This document shows positions 1 through 7,800 of a stretch of DNA of 10,539 bases, one piece after another. Source of the DNA: JBOGZD01 sp050697155 (GTDB taxonomy: Bacteria; Actinomycetota; Thermoleophilia; Solirubrobacterales; 70-9); contig JBOGZD010000097.1 in the NCBI GenBank assembly GCA_050697155.1, forward strand, positions 1-10,539, read 5' to 3'. Made by a program: the position numbers and the translations under genes. Positions within the stretch are counted from its first letter, which is position 1, and every line of letters starts with the position of its first letter. The notes below the pieces were generated by a model, which saw only the letters and a list, made by a program, of their open reading frames with translations, was not told the DNA's origin and made no database searches.

Positions 1-93
1 CTGGTGCGCGAGTTCGACCCCTCCGGTCGCGCCCGCCGCGGCGACCCCTGGCCGTACCACCGCGAGGCGCTCGAGCGAATGCTCGGCTCCTGA
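1..93 (+). CDS. C-terminal end of an unidentified protein (5' end outside window)
   Basis: The first frame is open from base 1 to the TGA at 91-93 and encodes 30 residues ending in ...YHREALERMLGS. Twenty-eight of the 30 codons end in G or C, which fits real coding sequence in this genome. The tail is charged and likely helical at its end, with an Arg/Asp/Pro-rich stretch before it. No motif identifies the family, so no function is proposed. The next gene on the same strand starts about 190-210 bases later behind its own hairpin and Shine-Dalgarno sequence, so the two are not tightly coupled. Confidence 0.6.
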   Translation: MVREFDPSGRARRGDPWPYHREALERMLGS

Positions 94-190
94 ACGCGCG
101 CTAGGTCAGGGCGAGCGACTCGTCCCGGCCTATCCCGGGCGACCTGCTCGACCTCGATCCTCAGTCTCGGGTTTCCTTGCGTGCCGCCCC

Positions 191-224
191 CCGGTGTGAG
201 AGGGTTGGCCTCGGGGGTCACCGG
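191..224. other. Nested inverted repeat in the leader before the MFS gene
   Basis: The outer arms CCGGTG (191-196) and CACCGG (219-224) are perfect complements. Inside them, GAGG (200-203) and CCTC (209-212) pair around a five-base GTTGG loop. No T-run follows, so a classical intrinsic terminator is unlikely. It could be a leader hairpin, a terminator for the upstream gene that works without a U-tract, or a regulator site. In DNA this GC-rich, short stems also occur by chance. Confidence 0.3.
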
Positions 225-267
225 AATGTGATCGGACGCGGGGGTTCCGCTGAGAGCAACTCGGGAT

Positions 268-279
268 AGGGAGGGGGAG
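268..279 (+). promoter_or_regulatory. Purine-rich Shine-Dalgarno sequence that questions the MFS start
   Basis: The run AGGGAGGGGGAG is the only strong ribosome-binding sequence before the MFS gene. Its end lies 24 bases from the GTG at 304, too far for normal initiation. It lies 6 bases from an in-frame CTG at 286. The in-frame stop at 229-231 bounds the possible start, and no ATG, GTG or TTG lies in frame between that stop and 304. Initiation at the CTG would add six residues (starting M-G-A-A-V-W) and lengthen the first membrane helix. Confidence 0.5.
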
Positions 280-303
280 CACGGTCTGGGCGCCGCCGTC
301 TGG

Positions 304-1680
304 GTGCTGGTCCTGGGGGTGATGGACTTCTCGCTCGAGCAGGCGATCATCATCCCGGCGCTGCCCGCGATCGGGGCCGAGTACTCGGCGAGCCTGACCT
401 CGGTCACCTGGGTCATCACGGGGTTCTTGGTCGCCGCGGCCGTCGCGACACCGCTTGCCGGCCGCCTTGGTGACCATCTCGGCAAGCGGCTGGTCATCCT
501 CGCCTCGCTGGTCCTGTTCGCGGTGGGCTCGGTGCTGTGCGTGGTTGCCGGCTCGATCGGGTTGGTGATCGCAGGCCGCGTCCTCCAGGGGCTGGGCGCG
601 GGCGTCGGTCCGCTGGCGACGGCGCTGGCACGCGACCTGGTCCCGCGCGACCAGGTCCCGCGCGCCGTCGGCCTGCTGATCGGCGCCGGCGGACTGGGAG
701 GGACGATCGGCTTACTCGTCGCAGGTCCGCTGGCCGACGACGTCTCGGTGCAATCGATCTTCTGGGTGCTGGCGGGTGTGGCGGTGCTGCTCGCGGTCGC
801 GGTCGCGGCGCTCGTGCCGGATTCGGGGGTCCGCGCCCGCGCTCGCGTGGACTGGCTCGGCGCCGGGCTGCTCGCCGGGCTGCTCGGGACGCTGATGCTG
901 GCGATCTCGCAGGGCAACGAATGGGGCTGGTCCTCGGCGAGGGTCCTCGGCCTCTTCGGCGCGTCGCTGACGTTCGCGCTCGCCTTCCTCGCTCGCGAGC
1001 GGACCGCACGCGAGCCGCTCGTCGACCCAAGGGCACTCTCCGCCCGGCCGGTGTGGAGCGCCCAGGTGACGGTCTTCACCGTCGGAGTGGCCCTGTTCGT
1101 CGCCTACGCCCTTGTCCCGCAGATCGGCGGGCTACCGGTGGAGACCGGCTACGGCCTCGGGCTGACCACCACGGAGATCGCGCTGGTGCTGACCCCAGGG
1201 GCGCTGGCGGCGCTGGCCGGGGGCATCGCGGGCGGCCGCCTGGTCGCGGCCGTCGGGGCCCGCAACCAGGCGGTCCTCGGGGTCGCTCTGGCGGCGCTGG
1301 CGTACCTCGGCTTCATCGCCTTCACGGAGACCGTCGCAGTGACCACCTTGGCCCTGATTCCGCTCGGCTTCGGGACCGGTCTCGCACTGACCGCGATCGT
1401 CGACCTGATCGTGCTCAGCGTCCCCGCGGCCGAAACGGGGGTGGCGATGGGGATCAACAGCGTCACCAGGGCGGTCGGCGCTGCGATCGGCGCGGCCGTG
1501 GCGGTGGCGATCGTCACCGGCGCCGCGCAGCTCGCCCCCGGAGTGCCGGAGGCCGGCGGGTTCACGGCGGCGTTCGTTATGGCTTTCGTCGCGACCTTGA
1601 TCGCGCTCGCCTCCCTGGCCCTGATGCCCCGGCGCTCCGGGGACCCGGTCCTCGCGATGGCGCGCCCAGCCCGCGTGTAG
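304..1680 (+). CDS. MFS transporter, DHA2-like 14-helix drug:H+ antiporter
   Basis: This inner-membrane protein probably exports small toxic or drug-like molecules in exchange for protons; the substrate is unknown. It is 458 residues from GTG 304, or 464 if the better-spaced CTG at 286 is used. Hydrophobicity suggests 14 membrane helices, the DHA2 number: about six before residue 171, two at 184-231 and six more from 249 to 442. Visible MFS signatures are the helix-1 MD...PALPAI segment (residues 7-23, equivalent to the DHA2 LDxTIVNVALP motif), motif A GRLGDHLGKR (53-62), motif B GRVLQGLGAG (91-100) and a glycine-rich motif C-like stretch ending GPLADD (127-146). The cytoplasmic tail is short and basic. 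The gene converges on the large regulator with a one-base gap, so the regulator may control it, but that rests on proximity only. MFS membership is near certain; the DHA2 subfamily is likely. Confidence 0.9.
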   Translation: MLVLGVMDFSLEQAIIIPALPAIGAEYSASLTSVTWVITGFLVAAAVATPLAGRLGDHLGKRLVILASLVLFAVGSVLCVVAGSIGLVIAGRVLQGLGAGVGPLATALARDLVPRDQVPRAVGLLIGAGGLGGTIGLLVAGPLADDVSVQSIFWVLAGVAVLLAVAVAALVPDSGVRARARVDWLGAGLLAGLLGTLMLAISQGNEWGWSSARVLGLFGASLTFALAFLARERTAREPLVDPRALSARPVWSAQVTVFTVGVALFVAYALVPQIGGLPVETGYGLGLTTTEIALVLTPGALAALAGGIAGGRLVAAVGARNQAVLGVALAALAYLGFIAFTETVAVTTLALIPLGFGTGLALTAIVDLIVLSVPAAETGVAMGINSVTRAVGAAIGAAVAVAIVTGAAQLAPGVPEAGGFTAAFVMAFVATLIALASLALMPRRSGDPVLAMARPARV

Positions 1681-1681
1681 G

Positions 1682-4483
1682 TCAGGAACGCTCGACGCCG
1701 GTCTCGAGCCGCGCGGCGCCGTTCAGCGCCGCCGGGAGGCCGCCGCGACCGCTGATCTCGAGCTTGCGATAGATCCGGGTGAGGTGGTTCTCCACCGTCT
1801 TCGTCGAGAGGTAGAGCTCGGCCGCCACCTCGCGTGTGCTCAACCCTCCCGCCGCGAGCGCCGCGACCCTCTGCTCGCTTGGGGTCAGGGCCGAGACACC
1901 GGAGCGGGCCGCCCGCCTCGGGCGTAGGCCCAGCGATCGCAGCTCCTCGCGAGCGCGCCCGGCTACCGGCCGGGCGCCCTGGCGGTCGGCCTCCTCGAGC
2001 ACCCGGTAGAGGAGATCCCTAGCCTCACCCCTTCGTCCGGCCCGGCGCAGGGCCGCTCCCAGTTGAAGCTGCGCGTGGACCAGCTCCAGACGAGAGGGAG
2101 ATGCCTGGAGTCGGCGGGTGGCCTCGGTCAACATCGCGAGGCCTTCCTCGCCGCCTTGGATCGCGCCTGCCGTGGTCAGCGCGGCGCCGATCTGGCGGGC
2201 CGAGCCGCCCCGGCGCGCGCGCCGCATCGCCTCCTCGGCAAGCTCGGAGGCGCGCTCCCGCCGCCCGGCCGCGTGGGTCGCCTGCGCGGCCAGGCGAACC
2301 CAATCGAACATCCGCGAGCTCGCGGTGTCGTAGGTGTGCTCGGACACCTCGCCGGCCGCAAGGGCCGCATCGAGCGCGGCCCCCGGATCGCCCTGGCACA
2401 ACAGCAGGCGGCTACGGGCCTCGAGCAGCAGCGCCCGCTCGACGAGCTGGGGATTCGAGCTCTCCCCCAGCGACACGGTCTCGGCGGCGGCGGCGAGGTC
2501 GCCGAGCTCGAGCTGTACCTGCGCGAGGATCGGCGTGCTCCACGGGGAGTCGGCCCATCCGTCGCGGTAGATCTCGAGCGAGCGCTCGGCGTCGGATGCC
2601 GCCTGGCCGAGGCGGCCGCGGTGATAGTGGACGTAGGCTCGAAAGTGGTGCGCGATCGAGCCGGCGATCACCGCTCCTCGCTGCCGGGAGGCCTCGATCG
2701 CTTCGGTGAGGTGTGATTCGGCCGTTTCGAGCTCGTCGATGTACACCAGCGTGGCCGTCGCAAACCCGAGCGCCGCGCCACGGGGGTCGCCGTCGACGAG
2801 TGGGTCAGCCTCGAACGCGGCCTCGGCTAGTCGCCCGACGACCTCTGCCGGACCATCGCGGCCGGTGATCCAGGCCGCGAGCTGGGCGAGCAGGGTGGGA
2901 TCGGAGGGCCGCCAGCCGCCGTCGATCGCGTCGACCAGAGGCGCCACCCGCGCACGAAGCTGCTCAAGCAGGGGGTGATGAAGCATCGCAGCTCCGATCC
3001 AGGTCCCGAGCAGATGCTCCCGGAGCGGATCGCTCTCGTCCAGCTGCTCGCGGCCGCGGTCGGCCAGCTCGGCTGCCTGGGCGAAGTCGGTGGCGTGATG
3101 CAGGGTCCTCGCCATTGCCAGGCAGGCCCGGGCTCGGTCGCGCGGGTCGGCTAGCTGCTCGAGGGCGCGTTCGAAATGCGGCAGCGCCCCTGGCGACCCG
3201 GCAGTCGCCAGCGCGTCGGCCAGCTCGAGCTCGACCCCGCCCCGAATCTCCTCCGCCGGGGGCTCTGCCAGGGCCCGCTCGAGCAGGGTCGCCGCGGCAG
3301 CCGGCTCACCGCGGTTGCGCGCAAGTCGCGCGGCCGCGCGGAGGAGCTCGACCACGCCGGCCTGGGCACCCGCGGGAGCATGAACCAGGTGCATGGCGAC
3401 GCGGTCGACGGTCGCACCCTCGCGGCGCAGGAGCTCGGCGGCCCTGCCGTGGAGCCTTGCCCGTGCGAACGAGCCGATGTCGTTGTGGAGGGTCGATGCG
3501 ATCAGGGGATGGGCGAAGCGCAACGGCTCGCCGCCGACGAGAAGGCTGGCTCGAGCCAGGGCGTCGGCCGCTTCCTCCGCCGAGCCGATGTCCAGACGGG
3601 CGAGCTCCGCCGCGAGCGCCAGCCGGGAGCCATCACCGAGCACCGCGACTGCCGTCGCGAGCGCGCGGGCGTGGGCGGGGCAGCGTCCGATGCGAGCCAT
3701 CACGGCATGCAGCACCGTTTGGGGCGCCGCCCGCTCGATCGTCTCGATCGTCACCGCTGAGGTACTCGAGGTGAGCTCGCGCGTCAGCTCGGTGAGGTAG
3801 AAGGGATTCCCTCCGGTGGCCCGGACGCAGGCCGCGACCACGTCCTCGCCGGCGGTGTCTCCCCACGCCGCGCTCAGCAGCTCCCCGATTGCGCGCGAGC
3901 TGAGCGGCGCCGGGCAGATCACCTCCGCGCGCGGGCTCGCGCGGAGCTCGTCCAGAAGCGCGCCCCGGGCGGCCTCCTCGCCGCTGCGAATCGCAGCGAC
4001 GAGAGCCACCAGCAGCCGATCGAGGCGCAGGACGACGTGGTTGAGGAAGCGCAGCGAGGAGCGATCGGCGACCTGGGCGTCGTCGATGAGGATCACCGCC
4101 GGCGTGGGGGTGCCCCCTGCCTCCCGCGTTTCGGACAGTCGCTCGAGCAGGGTCTCGCGAAGGCGCTCGATCACCGCGAGGCTGGCGTCGGCGGTTCGCT
4201 CGCCGGCGTCGCCTGCGGGGGTTGCGACGCTGACGTCGAGCAACTGCTGCGCCACCCCGAATGGCAGCCCTTGCTCGAGCTCGCTGGCATGGGCGGCGAG
4301 CACGGACATCTCGTGCGCGCGAGCGAGCTCGGCGGCTGCCGACAGCAAACGCGACTTGCCGGCGCCCGGCGGACCTTCGACGAGCAGGACCGAGCCCTGG
4401 CCGGCGCGCGCACGCTCGAGGGCATGACCCAAGGTGGCGAGCTCGCCCTCCCGCTCCAGTAGTGCTGCACCCCCCGTGCGCAT
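1682..4483 (-). CDS. LAL-type transcriptional regulator: ATPase, helical repeats and LuxR HTH
   Basis: This cytosolic, ATP-dependent transcription activator has 933 residues, typical of large ATP-binding LuxR (LAL, MalT-like) regulators. The N-terminus begins at once with the usual LLEREGEL start of the AAA/NACHT-like domain, supporting ATG 4483. Walker A is GPPGAGKS (37-44) and Walker B VILIDD (130-135). A sensor-like AIRSGE lies at 164-169 and the family's TGGNPFYL at 223-230. About 350-850 is Ala/Leu/Arg-rich helix of TPR-like character, usually the signal-sensing part. The C-terminal LuxR helix-turn-helix runs from LTPSEQ (866) to about 920, with recognition helix STKTVENHL (893-901). After it the common SRxEL segment reads SGRGGL. 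The gene is divergent from the exported-protein unit and convergent with the MFS gene, so it could control either. The ligand is unknown. No strong Shine-Dalgarno sequence precedes the ATG. Confidence 0.95.
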   Translation of the reverse strand: MRTGGAALLEREGELATLGHALERARAGQGSVLLVEGPPGAGKSRLLSAAAELARAHEMSVLAAHASELEQGLPFGVAQQLLDVSVATPAGDAGERTADASLAVIERLRETLLERLSETREAGGTPTPAVILIDDAQVADRSSLRFLNHVVLRLDRLLVALVAAIRSGEEAARGALLDELRASPRAEVICPAPLSSRAIGELLSAAWGDTAGEDVVAACVRATGGNPFYLTELTRELTSSTSAVTIETIERAAPQTVLHAVMARIGRCPAHARALATAVAVLGDGSRLALAAELARLDIGSAEEAADALARASLLVGGEPLRFAHPLIASTLHNDIGSFARARLHGRAAELLRREGATVDRVAMHLVHAPAGAQAGVVELLRAAARLARNRGEPAAAATLLERALAEPPAEEIRGGVELELADALATAGSPGALPHFERALEQLADPRDRARACLAMARTLHHATDFAQAAELADRGREQLDESDPLREHLLGTWIGAAMLHHPLLEQLRARVAPLVDAIDGGWRPSDPTLLAQLAAWITGRDGPAEVVGRLAEAAFEADPLVDGDPRGAALGFATATLVYIDELETAESHLTEAIEASRQRGAVIAGSIAHHFRAYVHYHRGRLGQAASDAERSLEIYRDGWADSPWSTPILAQVQLELGDLAAAAETVSLGESSNPQLVERALLLEARSRLLLCQGDPGAALDAALAAGEVSEHTYDTASSRMFDWVRLAAQATHAAGRRERASELAEEAMRRARRGGSARQIGAALTTAGAIQGGEEGLAMLTEATRRLQASPSRLELVHAQLQLGAALRRAGRRGEARDLLYRVLEEADRQGARPVAGRAREELRSLGLRPRRAARSGVSALTPSEQRVAALAAGGLSTREVAAELYLSTKTVENHLTRIYRKLEISGRGGLPAALNGAARLETGVERS

Positions 4484-4633
4484 CCCAGCCGCCCACTCTA
4501 CCTGGTTTGAGTACCGAATTTTGGGGGTCTGCGTGCGTTAAGTGGGGGGTCACCCCTCTCTTGCGAAGCCGCGGTGTCGCGGGAGGATCGGCGCCGTGGA
4601 GCGGTGGTTGTTTGACGAACGCCGGCGTGGGAG
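4484..4633. promoter_or_regulatory. Divergent promoter region between the regulator and the exported-protein unit
   Basis: These 150 bases separate the start of the regulator from the start of the 66-codon gene and must hold promoters for both directions. The stretch around 4500-4550 is less GC-rich than its surroundings, as expected for promoter melting (for example GAATTTT at 4516-4522). I find no convincing pair of -35 and -10 boxes with normal spacing on either strand. An imperfect inverted repeat, GTTTGACGAAC (4610-4620), lies close to the + strand gene. The main candidate operator, at 4546-4556, is listed separately. Confidence 0.55.
4546..4556. promoter_or_regulatory. 11-bp palindrome GGGGT-C-ACCCC, candidate operator
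   Basis: GGGGT (4546-4550) and ACCCC (4552-4556) are perfect complements around one base. The site sits mid-way in the divergent promoter region, 63 bases upstream of the regulator's ATG and 78 bases before the 66-codon gene. The position suits a regulator that controls both directions, possibly the adjacent LAL protein itself. LAL binding sites have no fixed consensus, so the link is inference, and such GC palindromes also arise by chance in this base composition. Confidence 0.35.
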
Positions 4634-4834
4634 TTGAGCGGGCCCGATGACGGTCACGCCCGTTTCGAGCTCGACCTCCGGATCGAAGCCGAGCCGCTCG
4701 CCGGTCGACTGCGATTGCCGGCCGGCGGAGAATCGTGGGACTTCGTCGGCTGGCTCTCGCTCACGGCGGCGATCGAGCAGGGCGTGGAGGCGGCGAACGC
4801 TCGGCGCGAGGACGACCTGGAGTCGGGGAACTGA
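4634..4834 (+). CDS. Small 66-residue protein of unknown function
   Basis: The sequence reads as a compact folded domain. Alternating residues in FELDLRIEAEPLAGRLRL (11-28) suggest two beta strands. A DFVGWLSLTAAIEQG segment (36-50) follows, with F37, G39, W40 and L41 leading into a helix, then an acidic tail. I recall similar short beta-beta-(F.GWL.L..AIE) proteins in actinobacteria but cannot name a family. About 85 percent of codons end in G or C, whereas the overlapping third frame gives an Arg/Ser/Trp-rich non-protein-like sequence; this supports the frame. The only start candidate is TTG 4634, bounded by an in-frame TGA at 4613-4615. GGGAG (4629-4633) abuts it, which is poor spacing, so the exact start is uncertain. 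It has no signal peptide or membrane helix. It is first in the + strand unit, 43 bases before the large exported protein's preferred start. Confidence 0.6.
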   Translation: MSGPDDGHARFELDLRIEAEPLAGRLRLPAGGESWDFVGWLSLTAAIEQGVEAANARREDDLESGN

Positions 4835-4865
4835 GATGCGCCGACGGCGCACCGGTCGGCTGAGC

Positions 4866-4872
4866 GGGAGGG
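4866..4872 (+). promoter_or_regulatory. Shine-Dalgarno sequence selecting ATG 4878 for the large exported protein
   Basis: GGGAGGG ends five bases before ATG 4878. Two earlier in-frame ATGs exist. The one at 4836 has a GGGGA about eight bases upstream and would place 14 extra, Arg-rich residues before the signal peptide. The one at 4647 lies inside the 66-codon gene. Start 4878 gives a signal peptide of normal length and is preferred; 4836 remains possible. Confidence 0.6.
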
Positions 4873-4877
4873 CAGCG

Positions 4878-7800
4878 ATGATCGCGTCCGAAGCATTGAT
4901 CCTGAGGAAACGGAGTCGCCTGGTAGCGACGGCGTGCGTGCTGGTGCTCACCTCGGCCGCGCTGGCCGCCGGTCCCGAGAGCGCGGGCGCCACCTCGGCC
5001 AAGATCCTCTCGCCCAAGGACGGCGCCCATGTCAAGCGCGACGCCGTCGTCGTGCGGACGCGGACCAAGGGCAAGCGGTTTCGCGCGTACGTGGACGGCC
5101 GGAACGTAACGGGGCGGTTCATGCGCACCGGCGCCCGCACGAGACGCGCCGTCCTCGTCCGCGGCCGCGACTTCGGCCCGCTGGACAACAACCTCCAGAT
5201 TCGGGTCGGCGCCCGCTTTGACTCGACCAACGCCTCGGTGACGTTCACTCACTTGGAGCGCGCGGACGTCGCCGCGGTGAAGGCGAGGAGGCGCCGGTCG
5301 TCCCACCCGGTCCCGAAGGTTCGGGCGCGAACCGAGCGCCGGTTGTGGGAGAGCCGGGTGCGCGTCAACGGAGAGCGGGTCCGGGAGGGCGTCGACCGTC
5401 ACGGTGACGAGCGGGGGTTGAGCGTCGAGCTTGCCGCCCACCACGGCCTCGACTACGGGCGCAACACGCTGGAGGTGCTGCTGCTCCAGCGCAACGGCCT
5501 CTATGAGCGCCACAAGCGCGTTGTGCGCATCCCGCGCGACCAGACGCTGACCGGCGCCGGGCCCGACCGCGAGATCGGGGTCGGGGAGACAGTCTCGCTC
5601 GATGGCACGCCGACGAGGCCCCCCGTCGCGGGCCGCGATGTCGAGTACCGGTGGCGGATCGTCGACGCGCCGGCGGGCTCGGAGGCGAGGCTGGACGCGC
5701 CGACGTCGGTCACACCGTCGCTGACCCCGGACGTCCCCGGCACCTACGAGGTGCGCCTCACCGCCGACGCGCAGGGCGCGGCCTCGCCGGGCGTCGACGA
5801 GGTCAGCGTCACCGCCCCGGAGAACGACGACCCGATGGGCATGCCGATCCAGACGATCACCGCCGAGGGCGCGGTTCAGATCGGGAGCCAGGTTTGGCCG
5901 CGATGCGGCAGGTGGGTGCAGGTGATCTACCTCCACGCGGACACCCTGATGGCGGATACGAACTACAAGAACAAGAAGCCTCGAGGCTGCGGGCCGGGAG
6001 CGAAGGCCTACGGCATCCGGGAAGCGGACCGGCTGCTGAGCGATGTGGAGAACGCCCGCAACCACATCGTGATCATCACCGGCCAGGCTCAGACGCCGCC
6101 GAACGTCGGCGATCTGCTGCCCGCGAACGTGGCCCTTCTGCTCGGCACGGCGATCGAGGAGATCGGCGGCACCACCGACACGCGAGGGATGACCAAGCAG
6201 GGTGCCGCCAACCTGGCCAACGGCCAGTTCTCGGTGATCGGCAACCGGACGCTGACCGAGGGCCACGCGGAGCAGAACTTCATCATCACCCAGGCGCCGG
6301 TGCAAAACCCGACCACGCCCGGCTTCCCGAGCGGACCCGGCGCGCCGGGCAGCCTCAACGGGTTCATGCAGAAGGTCCTCGGCGCGAACTACGAGTACGT
6401 CTCGACCGAGTACTACGAGATCGACACCAAGTACACGCCGACCCTCGGCGCCCCGCCCTCCGACACCACCAACACGATCAAGGTGGGCGATCAGACGTAT
6501 CCGGCGGGAGCGATGGCCCCGGGCGAGGTCGGCATCCAGTTCCTCGTCCTCGACCCGAGCGGGGATCGTGACCTGGCGATGCGCGAGAACTCGAGCTGGC
6601 GGATCCTGCAGGCGAACGGCGAGCCCGACCAGGGCGGGATCCAGCAGCTTGCGATCAAGCTCGACCGGTGGGTGCGCACCAACACGGCACCCGGCAGCTC
6701 CCAGCTCGTGATCATCCAGGACTACGGCCACCACTTCGGCTTCGCCGGACCGGGCCAGAAGTCCACCGACTGGGTCTCCGACCAGCTGCCAGAGACGACG
6801 GGGTCTCAGACGGAGGTCGTCTGGGACGGGGGTACGTACTCGCTCAAGCCGGACAACCTGTTCGCGAGCTGGAACGCCCGCCATGTCGACCAAACGGGTC
6901 ACGGGACGGTCGCGGGCGGGATCGGGATGCTCGCCGGCCCGGAGGGCCACGACGCGGTCGCCAACTACCGGATGCCCTACTTCGACCCGTCCGTGCACAA
7001 CGGCAACGGTGGCTGGGTGAGCAACGACTCACCCGGCATGACGGTGGTCGCGAGCACGAACCGCTACCAGGCCTCCTCCACCTTCTTCCAGGGCCAGCGC
7101 TACAACGGCCACCAGCAGGACCCCCAGGTCGGAACCGGCCGCGTCACCGGGATCCTGCGTCGCAACGAGCAGTCGCAGTGGGAGCTCTCGAGCTCCGGGT
7201 TCGCGCCCGGCTACCCGGGGCTGGTCACGTCCAACGACCAGAACTTCGACCACAACCTCTGGAACAGTTTCAACCCGAAGGCGCTCTGGGACCTCGTCTT
7301 CGGCCAGCCCACGCCGTGGCCGTGCACCCCGGCGAACCCCAGGCCGTGCCCGGCGCCGAGCGTGCAGTGCCCGACACAGGTGACGAGCGCAGGCCCGTCG
7401 CAGATGCGCAACGCGATGATCTACCTGACGCAGAAGTACCAGCCCGACAAGGGCAGCGGGTTCGCCGACATCCGCCAGCTCTACCACACGGCCTTCAACT
7501 CGAGCTGGAAGCCGGGAAACCTGCCCTCCTACCCCGGCGACGGCAACGGGTTCAGCAGGGAGGTCTTCGAGGCGCTGCGCTGCCAGATCTCCCACGAGTT
7601 CGACCTGATCAGCGACGTCTCCACGGGGATCACTGGCCCGCAGGGCTGGCAGGAGTTCCTCACCCACCCCGTGCAGGCCGGCCCGACGAAGGAGAGCCTG
7701 ATCGAGAACGTCGCGGACAAGATCCAACACGACCTCGAGGCCGTCTACAGCAAGGTGAAAACGCAGGAGACGGAGACGAACGGCGCGGAGATCAGCTCGA

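Noticed and set aside
130..477. Minus-strand frame of 115 codons across the MFS leader and start
   Set aside because: Polar, Arg/Asp/Gly-rich and low-complexity, overlaps the first helices of the MFS gene, and has no motif or plausible ribosome-binding site.
537..1772. Plus-strand open frame of 411 codons within the MFS gene
   Set aside because: Arg/Gly/Pro-rich shadow of the MFS frame, which carries clear motifs and 14 hydrophobic helices.
4920..4937. Possible lipobox around Cys20 (V-A-T-A-C) in the signal peptide of the large exported protein
   Set aside because: The cysteine sits near the start of the hydrophobic core with most of the core after it, so it is not at a lipoprotein cleavage position.
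6888..6926. GHGTVAGG motif in the large exported protein (residues 674-681), resembling the subtilase histidine motif GHGTHVAG
   Set aside because: No matching VIDTG aspartate motif or GTSMA serine motif is found at the expected positions, and the second His-adjacent residue is missing; probably coincidental.
4761..6998. Long minus-strand open frame (745 codons) opposite the large exported protein
   Set aside because: Explained by G/C-ending codons on the coding strand in very GC-rich DNA. The translation is low-complexity Arg/Val/Gly-rich, lacks recognisable motifs and has no separate start region.
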